NCBI RefSeq assembly: GCF_016583825.1
Contig: NZ_NRRV01000007.1
Location: forward strand, 49,010-113,009
Length of the DNA stretch: 64,000 bases
Reading direction: 5' to 3'
Source of the DNA: Thiohalocapsa halophila
Lineage (GTDB): Bacteria; Pseudomonadota; Gammaproteobacteria; Chromatiales; Chromatiaceae
Both the position numbers and the translations under genes were made by a program. Under the pieces are notes generated by a model that saw only the letters and a program-made list of their open reading frames with translations, did not search any database and had not been told where the DNA came from. Positions 51,609 through 58,577 of the stretch are shown piece after piece (the stretch's first letter is position 1; each line of letters opens with the position of its first letter).

Positions 51609-52673
51609 TTGGACCTGCACGAGATCGCGCTGCGGCCGGTGGCGCGCGAAGAAGAGGCGCGCTTCAAAGACCTGCTCGATGCCCATCACTACCTGGGTGC
51701 AGTGGCCAAGATTGGCCACACGCTCTGGTACGTGGCCACCTGGCAGGGGCAGTGGTTGGCGTTACTGGTGGTCAGCGCGGCAGCGTGGAAGTGCGCGGCG
51801 CGCGACCGCTGGATCGGCTGGGATCGGCGCTATCAGTTTGATCGGCTTCATCTGATCGCCAACAACGCCCGCTTTCTTATCCTGCCCGGGGCGCATGTTC
51901 CCAATCTTGCCTCGCGTGTGCTCGCGCTGCTGGAGCGGCGGGTCCGTGCCGATTGGCCGGTTTGCTTCGGCCATCCGCTGTGGTTGTTGGAGACCTTCGT
52001 TGATCCGCGCTTCCACGGCACCTGCTACCGCGCGGCCAATTGGCTGGCGGTGGGCGAGAGCCGTGGCTTTCGTCGCACCCGTGCCGGCTACGGCAACCGC
52101 GCCGAGCGTCCGAAACGGGTGTTCGTGCGGGCGTTGATCGGCAACGCGCGCACACGTCTGTGCGCGCCCTTCCTCGACCCCCGTGACCGCCATGGAGCCC
52201 CAAAGATGCTGTTGACTGCCGATCAAATGCGCGCGCTGCCGGAGTTTTTCGCCGACATTCCCGATCCGCGCCGCGGCCAGGGACGGCGTCATCCCCTGCC
52301 CGCGGCCCTGGGCATCGCCGCCGCTGCGGTGCTGTGCGGGGCGCGCGGCTACAAGGCCATCGCCGCCTGGGCCGCGGACCTCAGTCAGCAGGCGCGGGCA
52401 CGCTTTCGCTGCCGCTACCGCAACGGGCGCTACGAGGTGCCCAGCCGCACCCGCTTCCGCGATCTGCTCATCAGCATCCCACCCGAGCACCTCGATCGCG
52501 CCCTGCAAGGGTGGAACGCGCAGATGGCCGGCGCCGATGAAGGCCTGGCCCTCGATGGCAAGACCCTGTGCAACGCCATCGATGAGCAGGGGCGCCAAAA
52601 CCATATCCTCGGTGCGGTCGGACACCAGAGCCAAGTCTGCTACACCCAAAAAAAGTCACCGCCCTCCCCGTAG
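51609..52673 (+). CDS. ISAs1-type transposase, N-terminal frame with DUF4338 (DruA-like) domain
   Basis: Residues 1-190 (for example RFKDLLDAHHYLGAVAKIGHTLWYVATW, RDRWIGWDRRYQFDRLHLIANNARFLIL) match the DUF4338 domain seen in Druantia protein DruA and in some transposases. Then LLTADQMRALPEFFADIPDPRRGQGRRHPLPA begins an ISAs1 transposase with the GLALDGKTL catalytic region. The frame ends shortly after an A7-G tract (52648-52655). Start is TTG. The rest of the transposase is in the -1 frame (52712-53395). Confidence 0.8.
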   Translation: MDLHEIALRPVAREEEARFKDLLDAHHYLGAVAKIGHTLWYVATWQGQWLALLVVSAAAWKCAARDRWIGWDRRYQFDRLHLIANNARFLILPGAHVPNLASRVLALLERRVRADWPVCFGHPLWLLETFVDPRFHGTCYRAANWLAVGESRGFRRTRAGYGNRAERPKRVFVRALIGNARTRLCAPFLDPRDRHGAPKMLLTADQMRALPEFFADIPDPRRGQGRRHPLPAALGIAAAAVLCGARGYKAIAAWAADLSQQARARFRCRYRNGRYEVPSRTRFRDLLISIPPEHLDRALQGWNAQMAGADEGLALDGKTLCNAIDEQGRQNHILGAVGHQSQVCYTQKKSPPSP

Positions 52674-52711
52674 ACGCCACCGATGAGGTCAAGCAGACCA
52701 ATGAGATCGGC

Positions 52712-53395
52712 ATGGCCATCCCGCTGCTCGAAGCGCTCGATATCGCCGGCAAGACCATCACCGCCGATGCCCTACTCACCCAGCGCAAGATCGCCGAGCA
52801 TGTGGTGGCCCGCGGCGCCCACTATCTGTTTATCGCCAAGGACAATCAGCCCACCCTGGCCGCCGACATCCGCCTACACTTCGCCAACCGCGGCGAACCG
52901 GACTTCCGCGAACCGCTGAGCTTGGCGCACGGGCGCCTGGAAGCGCGCGCCATCTGGACATCCACCGCACTGAACGACTACCTCGACTTCCCCCACGTCG
53001 GCCAGGTCTTCGTCATCGAGCGCCAACGGATCGACAAGACAACGGGTAAGGCCTCCACCGAGGTCGTCTACGGCCTGACCGACCATTCCCCCGAAAGCGC
53101 CAGCCCCAAGCGCCTGCTGGCCTTCAATCGCGACCATTGGGGCATCGAGGCCCATCACTACATCCTGGACTGGAACTGGGACGAGGACCGTTGCCGCGTG
53201 CGCACCGGTCACGGCCCGGAGAATATGACCCGCCTGCGACGCTTCGCTGTCGGCCTCATCAAGGCCAAGAGCAACGACTCCGTCGCCGCCACCATCGACA
53301 AGCTCGCCCGGCGTGTGCGCCGGGTCTTCGACTACCTCCTCATGACCGACAATGCCAAGCCACGCGCCAGCCGCTCAGCCGCGGCGGTGGGCTAG
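52712..53395 (+). CDS. ISAs1-type transposase, C-terminal frame
   Basis: Continues in the -1 frame directly after the A AAA AAG tract: reading from 52655 gives VTALPVDATDEVKQTNEIGM then AIPLLEALDIAGKTITADALLTQ. It includes the typical ISAs1 C-terminal motif HWGIEAHHYILDWNWDEDRCRVR. The ATG at 52712 is inside the coding stretch and not a natural start. Either a programmed -1 frameshift or a homopolymer mutation joins the two parts. Confidence 0.8.
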   Translation: MAIPLLEALDIAGKTITADALLTQRKIAEHVVARGAHYLFIAKDNQPTLAADIRLHFANRGEPDFREPLSLAHGRLEARAIWTSTALNDYLDFPHVGQVFVIERQRIDKTTGKASTEVVYGLTDHSPESASPKRLLAFNRDHWGIEAHHYILDWNWDEDRCRVRTGHGPENMTRLRRFAVGLIKAKSNDSVAATIDKLARRVRRVFDYLLMTDNAKPRASRSAAAVG

Positions 53396-53418
53396 AACGG
53401 TTTTGCCCTGCGACCAAC

Positions 53419-53512
53419 GTAAGCGTCCGGCGAACTACAGGATTGCCCCCTTCGGCGTGATGTCTTCCATTTTCAGTTTGTGCGGCAGCAGCGCCGCGAT
53501 GGCTTCAGGGGT
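53419..53512 (+). mobile_element. Relic of an IS66 left end
   Basis: Starts GTAAGCGTCCGGCGAACTAC and matches the left end of the intact IS66 at 53572 over about 90 bp with scattered differences, then diverges. The 8 bp before it, CGACCAAC (53411-53418), match CGACCAGC after the IS66 right end (56080-56087) at 7/8, so this relic and that right end may be the two ends of one original insertion. Confidence 0.65.
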
Positions 53513-53587
53513 CATCTTTGGATGTCGGCAGGGGGTCAGTTTTTCATGTCGCCTGACAGCTCACAATAGTCGTAAGCGTCCGGCGAA

Positions 53588-55228
53588 CTACAGGATTGTC
53601 CCCGTTGGCCTGATGTCGTCCAATTTCAAATTGTGCGGCAGGAGTGCCGCGACGGCCTCGGGGGTTTTGGCGGCGGGCAGGTGCTCGAAGAGGTAGCTGA
53701 GGTAGGCGTGGGGCTCCAGGCCGTTGGCCTTGGCGGTCTCGACCAGGCTGTAGAGCAGCGCGCTGGTCTCGGCACCGTCGGGGCTGCCGGCGAACAGCCA
53801 GCCCTTGCGGCCGACCACGAAGGGGCGGATGGCGTTCTCGGTGCGGTTGTTGTCGATCTCCAAGTGGCCATCGTCGAGGAAGGTGATCAGGGTCGGCCAC
53901 TGGTTGAGGGTATAGCCGATCGCCTGGCCGAGCAGACTCTTGGGCAGCACGCGCGCGGCGGCTGTGTCGAGCCACTGGCGGATGCGCGTGAGGATCGGCC
54001 CACTGCGCGCGGTGCGGGTGCGTTGGCGAGTGGCGGGGTCCTCGTCGCGGACGTCGCGCTCGACGGCATAGAGCTCGCCGATGAGGGCCACCATCTGCTG
54101 CGCGGCGGCGCCATTGCGCCCGGCGGCGGCTTCGACGAACTTGCGCCGTACATGCGCCCAGCAGCCGGCGTGGTCGATCACCTCGGGGGCCTCGGCCAGG
54201 ACGTGGTAGGCGCTGTAGCCGTCGGATTGCAGATAGAGGCGCCGCGGCGGATCGGTGCCTGGCGGAGCGCGCGTCTCGGCGGGGAACAGCACCCGCTGCG
54301 GGACCTCAGCGGCACGGCTTGGGGCGTATTCGAACCAGCGTACCGGTGCCTGCGGCGGACCGCCGCAGAACACCCACATGAAGGACGGTTGGGTATTCTC
54401 GCGCCCCGGCTCGTCCAAGACCTGGAGACGGGTCTCGTCGATCTGCACCACCGCTCCTTGGCCGAGCAGTGCGTTGAGTGCCGCGGCGACGGGCTTCAGC
54501 GGGGTCTTGAGCTGCATCAACAGCCCGGCCATGGTCTGGCGGCTGAGCGCGATGCCCTCGCGCGCGAACATCTTCTCCTGCCGATACAGCGGCAGGCCGT
54601 CGACGAATTTGCCGGTGACGATGGCGGCGAGCAGCGAGCTGTGGGCGATGGACTTGGGGATGATCTGCGCCGCCCGCGGGGCGACTCTCACACCCACCTC
54701 GGCACCGGGCACCGCCTCGTTGGCGGGCACGTACTTGGCGCGCTTGGTGACGACCACGTAGCACTGGCGCGGGATGACGGCCAACTGCTCGGCACTGTCG
54801 TAGCCGATGAACGTCCAGTCCGTGCCCATGGCCGCCTTCTCGGCGTCGGGCAGATCGATGACGCGCTCCACGCGCGGCAGGTGTTCGGGCAAGGGACGGC
54901 GCACCGGCTTGCGCTTGGCCGCCCCGGCGCCGGGTGAGGCGGCGGGCGCCGGCGTCTCGCTCGGCGCCGGCAGCGCCGCCTCAAGCGCGCCGATCAGCGC
55001 TTCGAGCTCGGCCTCGTCGAACAGCGCCAATTGGCCCTCGGGCATGCGATCGGCGCTCGGAGCGAAGCGCTTGCGCCGCAACAGCTCAATGGCTTCGAGC
55101 AATTGCTCGATGCGCGTCGTCTGTGCCGCCCGCTCGCGCTCCGATTCGGCCAATTGCGCACTCAATTGGGCGATGATCCGGTGCAATTCGACCGGGTCTT
55201 GCGGCAATGATTGGGCACTGTCGAGCAT
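53588..55228 (-). CDS. tnpC: IS66 transposase TnpC
   Basis: A 546-residue IS66-type DDE transposase with an N-terminal coiled coil (SAQLAESERERAAQTTRIEQLL), a zinc-finger/HTH region, and the C-terminal LGQAIGYTLNQWPTLITFLDDG and DNNRTENAIRPFVVGRKGWLF motifs containing the catalytic glutamate. It appears complete. Confidence 0.93.
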   Translation of the reverse strand: MLDSAQSLPQDPVELHRIIAQLSAQLAESERERAAQTTRIEQLLEAIELLRRKRFAPSADRMPEGQLALFDEAELEALIGALEAALPAPSETPAPAASPGAGAAKRKPVRRPLPEHLPRVERVIDLPDAEKAAMGTDWTFIGYDSAEQLAVIPRQCYVVVTKRAKYVPANEAVPGAEVGVRVAPRAAQIIPKSIAHSSLLAAIVTGKFVDGLPLYRQEKMFAREGIALSRQTMAGLLMQLKTPLKPVAAALNALLGQGAVVQIDETRLQVLDEPGRENTQPSFMWVFCGGPPQAPVRWFEYAPSRAAEVPQRVLFPAETRAPPGTDPPRRLYLQSDGYSAYHVLAEAPEVIDHAGCWAHVRRKFVEAAAGRNGAAAQQMVALIGELYAVERDVRDEDPATRQRTRTARSGPILTRIRQWLDTAAARVLPKSLLGQAIGYTLNQWPTLITFLDDGHLEIDNNRTENAIRPFVVGRKGWLFAGSPDGAETSALLYSLVETAKANGLEPHAYLSYLFEHLPAAKTPEAVAALLPHNLKLDDIRPTGTIL

Positions 55229-55275
55229 GGTCGGCAGTATACCTTAATCAAGGCCGTCGCGCGCGATGGAGATGA

Positions 55276-55629
55276 TTACAAAAGCCCGAATTCGGCGCGC
55301 TGATGACCTTGTACGCGCTTTGGATCAAGCCCTTCCAATAGCCAGCTCAATTCCCGCACCGAGAGCACGACCGGCTCGCGCTCATGGCCATTCGGCCACC
55401 AGAAGCGTTCCCGCTCCAGGCGGCGATACCAGAGCCAAAAGCCGTTGTTGTGCCAATAGAGGATCTTGAGCTTGTCGCGCCCGCGATTGCAGAATACGAA
55501 CAGGTGGCTGGAGAACGGATCGGCCGCGAGCACATCGACCACCAGGGCCGCGAGCCTGTCGATCTGCTTGCGCATGTCGGTGGCACCGGCGACCAAGTAC
55601 ACCTGGGTCTGCGCGCCGAATCCGATCAT
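55276..55629 (-). CDS. tnpB: IS66 accessory protein TnpB
   Basis: A 117-residue IS66 Orf2 protein with YLVAGATDMRKQIDRLAALV and LFVFCNRGRDKLKILYW signatures. Coupled to tnpA by a 4-bp overlap. Confidence 0.93.
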   Translation of the reverse strand: MIGFGAQTQVYLVAGATDMRKQIDRLAALVVDVLAADPFSSHLFVFCNRGRDKLKILYWHNNGFWLWYRRLERERFWWPNGHEREPVVLSVRELSWLLEGLDPKRVQGHQRAEFGLL

Positions 55630-55994
55630 GACGCCGTTGCATCGCGCAACACCCCGACCACCCGCTGCAGGGTTGCGTCATCGAACCCGGGAGCGATCTC
55701 CAGCCGCACCCCGTCGGCGAACACCAAGCTCAGCGCATGACCTGCGGATCGGGCAGGCTGAACAAGCTCGCCCAGCAGCTCGACCGGCAACACGCGTACC
55801 GCTGCGCCCGCCCGCCCTGCTGCTGGCGCCGGGCGGCTCTCACTAGGGGACCGGCGCAGGATCTGCCGCCAACGATACAAACTCGCTACGGAGATGTTGT
55901 GGTGCTCACAGTACTGCGCTTGCGTCAGGCCGCTCTGGGGCCAGCCCTCGACGAGCTGGCGCCATTGCTCGCGGGTGCGCCGTCGCTGTGCCAT
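55626..55994 (-). CDS. tnpA: IS66 helix-turn-helix protein TnpA
   Basis: A 122-residue IS66 Orf1 protein with a transposase-type HTH (LTQAQYCEHHNISVASLYRWR). The ATG at 55994 is preferred over an upstream start because MAQRRRTREQWRQLVEGW is the usual beginning. Confidence 0.9.
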   Translation of the reverse strand: MAQRRRTREQWRQLVEGWPQSGLTQAQYCEHHNISVASLYRWRQILRRSPSESRPAPAAGRAGAAVRVLPVELLGELVQPARSAGHALSLVFADGVRLEIAPGFDDATLQRVVGVLRDATAS

Positions 55995-56081
55995 GCTGGT
56001 ATTCCTCGCTGGGTGGAACATGGCGCCATGTTCCACCGCCGGCACGGCGGGGGATAGATGTAGTTGGCCGGACGCTTACCG

Positions 56082-56270
56082 ACCAGCTACCACCTCGAAG
56101 CGCTGCGTTTTGGCTAACACGCGGGCGACACGATCGAGGTCCGCGTTGTCTACGGCAAGAGCGAGCTGGCGCCACACCAGATGGACTAGCTGCGCTCCCT
56201 CACCTTAATCCGTACCCGCTCCTGTCAGCATCTGCATGCCAAGTGCTTCGTCAACGAGCGCGCCGAACCA
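56082..56270 (+). pseudogene. Relic of a PLD-like protein
   Basis: One plus-strand frame reads HAGDTIEVRVVYGKSELAPH, then IRTRSCQHLHAKCFVNE, including the HxK motif of phospholipase D-like nucleases (HLHAK). Two in-frame stops (after FG and after QMD) and truncation on the left by IS66 make it a pseudogene. The full-length ancestor may have been a restriction- or defence-linked PLD-like nuclease. The rest of the gap up to 56544 has no gene and is A/T-rich near its right end. Confidence 0.55.
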
Positions 56271-56544
56271 CCATCAAGACCGCACTGCCGTCATCGGAAC
56301 ATCTCGCCCCCGGTCTGTGTGCGCGCCGCTGTTGGGGCTACAATCCTACAACGCGGAGGCGACGACTACTCCGACACTGCAGGGGTTCAGGCGCCACACC
56401 ACATAACGCCGACCGGACTTGCTTCTCGCCTTTGAGAAAAGCCGGCCACTGGTCCTATGCCACGCTCATCTATTCATCAGCAACATTCTCGCGTACACTA
56501 TCGCAAAATAAATCTTCCCAAGCACTTAAACTCCGCCTAGATGA

Positions 56545-57414
56545 ATGGACATACCAAGCCCCATTCCGCAGCACTATTGTCCTGGTGCATCGACCGTACT
56601 CTCCGGAGACTGTGTGAAATGCCTACAGATGCTTCCAAGAAACTTCTTCCAAACGATCGTAACCTCGCCTCCTTATTGGGGCTTCCGGGATTATGGCGAC
56701 CCTGGTCAAATTGGAGCAGAGTTAACACCGGAAAACTACATCGAACGATTGGTGGATGTGTTTGCTAAAGCCAGACAAACCCTTCGGCCCGACGGCACGC
56801 TATGGGTTAACCTCGGCGACGGTTATACTAGCGGCAATAGGAAATATCGAACCCCAGACAATCGCTATCCTACTCGGGCATCACATACTCGACCACGAAC
56901 GCCTACCGGATTGAAGCCGAAGGATTTGCTCGGCCTACCCTGGCGCCTAGCATTGGCTCTTCAGGACGATGGTTGGTATCTCCGGGCTGATGTGGTTTGG
57001 GATAAACCTAATGCTTTGCCAGAAAGCGTAAAGGATCGTCCAAGCCGGACACATGAGTACGTGTTTCTCCTGTCCAGAGCAGAAAGGTATAAATACAATT
57101 CCATGGCTGCGCGGCAATCGGGGTCTCGCGTTGCTACACGAAATCTTAGGTCTGTTTGGACCATCCCAACCCGACCTATAGATGCGACCCATCACGCTAC
57201 CTTTCCCGTCGATCTCGCTAGTCGCTGCATTCTGGCATCTACCGACGTTAACGACTTCGTGCTCGACCCTTTCTTCGGAATCGGCACCACCGGATCTGCC
57301 GCCCACGCGCATACCCGGAAGTTCCTCGGAATAGAACTCAATCCAAAGTACGTTGCTTCATTTGCAGCGCGAGTTAGAGACGCAATTCCGGGCATTCAAT
57401 ACTCAACGCTTTAG
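56545..57414 (+). CDS. Site-specific DNA methyltransferase, beta-class, N4-cytosine type
   Basis: A 289-residue methyltransferase with motif IV TSPPYWG (residues 40-46) near the N-terminus and motif I DPFFGIGTTG near the C-terminus, the order of the beta class. SPPYW is typical of N4-cytosine enzymes. No cognate restriction endonuclease gene is seen nearby, so it may be solitary. Convergent with, and overlapping by 12 bp, the first gene of the leftward operon's tail end. Codon use and base composition are A/T-richer than the chromosome. Confidence 0.85.
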   Translation: MDIPSPIPQHYCPGASTVLSGDCVKCLQMLPRNFFQTIVTSPPYWGFRDYGDPGQIGAELTPENYIERLVDVFAKARQTLRPDGTLWVNLGDGYTSGNRKYRTPDNRYPTRASHTRPRTPTGLKPKDLLGLPWRLALALQDDGWYLRADVVWDKPNALPESVKDRPSRTHEYVFLLSRAERYKYNSMAARQSGSRVATRNLRSVWTIPTRPIDATHHATFPVDLASRCILASTDVNDFVLDPFFGIGTTGSAAHAHTRKFLGIELNPKYVASFAARVRDAIPGIQYSTL

Positions 57415-57831
57415 CTCTCGGTCAAAAGACTCTCCGACTGATATGGCGCTACGAAGCAGCCGCTGATCGTTTAGAGCTTTTGCTGACTGAAGCAGCGAAA
57501 CGACTGCACGCTCGAAACCCTTGCCGACGGAATCATTTGCAAGCTGCTCGCGTGTGATTTCCTTCAGCAGCACCTTAAGCGCCTCCGATACCTCAAGTGC
57601 TCGCTCACCCGGTGCGAGCTCTTGCGCGGTCAGTCTGGCGGTTGCTCGGTCCAATGCATCGCGCGTTCCCTGTGAGACTTTCGCGGCCTCCAGACTCTTT
57701 TGCAACTGTTTCGCGTCATTGTAAAGTGGGTAGAGCTTTGCCTCTCCCGCAACCGGGACGTTACCGACGCGATAACTGTTCAGAAAACCTGCGAAGCTCA
57801 GCACCTCTGGATCACTCTTCTCGATCGGCAT
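57403..57831 (-). CDS. Small alpha-helical protein, last gene of the five-gene operon
   Basis: A 142-residue, predicted largely helical protein (KQLQKSLEAAKVSQGTRDALDRATARL and similar) with no recognised family. It overlaps the preceding gene by 20 bp, so it is translated with it. Role unknown; possible immunity, effector or adaptor component. Confidence 0.65.
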   Translation of the reverse strand: MPIEKSDPEVLSFAGFLNSYRVGNVPVAGEAKLYPLYNDAKQLQKSLEAAKVSQGTRDALDRATARLTAQELAPGERALEVSEALKVLLKEITREQLANDSVGKGFERAVVSLLQSAKALNDQRLLRSAISVGESFDRELKR

Positions 57832-58576
57832 GATCTGTCCTCTCTGTTATTTCCCGAATCAACTCATCAGCTCGGGCCTGTAGATTTGCTACCTCGTCTG
57901 ATTCACTGGGTTCTGGCTGCCCCGCAGGCGAAATGCGAATCTTGTCGCCAAGCATATCGATGGCTTGCCGAAGAACCTCCAGCCCCGTGTACTTGGCCAA
58001 GGTCAGTCCTAACAGAATAGCTTCTGTCTTAGGCGTTTGAAACGCGCTAGCCCCGTCAGATATCAACTTAACTTCGTCTTTAAGCGTGCCCTGACTGGAG
58101 AGCGGGAGGTTTTGCATCAACGCCAGGCAAATTGGCGGCAGGTCTGCCTTCGCCTTTCGAAAATCAATGTTCTCCATGATCTCCGCAACTTGCGGCCCAT
58201 GGCTCGATGCTCTCTCCTGATCAAACGCACGGTCAGCTCGCTGCAAAAAGACGTCAGCAACAATCCCCGGACCAACGTTGTAATCCTGTTCATTTGCTCT
58301 CACGGTCATAACAGCTCCGCGCAAAACTACCATTGAAGAAAACCCTGCGACAAATATCTTTGCGCCGTCGGTCTCAAGATCTAGCCCGAAAGAAAAATTG
58401 AAGTAGTCCATAAGGAACAATCCGGCGAAACTTGCAAAACCATTAAGCGCAATGTAGATAGGAGCGCTTACGGTTTTGGCGATTTCCAGTGGCGGATAGG
58501 AATACCGCTGTAAAAGTTCCGCCGTACCCACGAACACTCCGATCGCAGCGCACGCTGTATAGTCAAGGAAATCCAC
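57812..58576 (-). CDS. Membrane protein, fourth gene of the operon
   Basis: A 254-residue protein with two or three hydrophobic segments in the first 90 residues (DYTACAAIGVFVGTAELL, APIYIALNGFASFAGLFLM, AGFSSMVVLRGAVMTV), then a soluble, mostly helical cytoplasmic part. GTG at 58576 is supported by AAGGAGGAG at the right distance and by starting 1 bp after the upstream stop. No family recognised. Confidence 0.7.
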   Translation of the reverse strand: MDFLDYTACAAIGVFVGTAELLQRYSYPPLEIAKTVSAPIYIALNGFASFAGLFLMDYFNFSFGLDLETDGAKIFVAGFSSMVVLRGAVMTVRANEQDYNVGPGIVADVFLQRADRAFDQERASSHGPQVAEIMENIDFRKAKADLPPICLALMQNLPLSSQGTLKDEVKLISDGASAFQTPKTEAILLGLTLAKYTGLEVLRQAIDMLGDKIRISPAGQPEPSESDEVANLQARADELIREITERTDHADREE

Positions 58577-58577
58577 G

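Larger units (their letters stand above)
51490..53410 (+). mobile_element. ISAs1-type element with DruA-like transposase
   Basis: About 1.92 kb with 21-bp imperfect inverted repeats: CAGGGC-GGAG-CCGTTCTAGCC at 51490-51510 and its complement ending ...GGTTTTGCCCTG at 53390-53410 (17/21 matches). It carries a transposase split over two frames. No convincing target duplication is seen, probably because an IS66 element is inserted right next to its right end. Confidence 0.75.
53572..56079 (-). mobile_element. IS66-family insertion sequence
   Basis: About 2.5 kb bounded by inverted repeats GTAAGCGTCCGGC... (left) and ...GGCCGGACGCTTAC (right), with tnpA, tnpB and tnpC in the order expected on the minus strand. 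Matching 8-bp duplications are not found directly beside it on the left (CAATAGTC) and right (CGACCAGC). Confidence 0.88.

Noticed and set aside
51609..53395. Druantia defence system
   Set aside because: Only a DruA-like domain fused to a transposase is present, with terminal repeats of an IS and no other Druantia genes.
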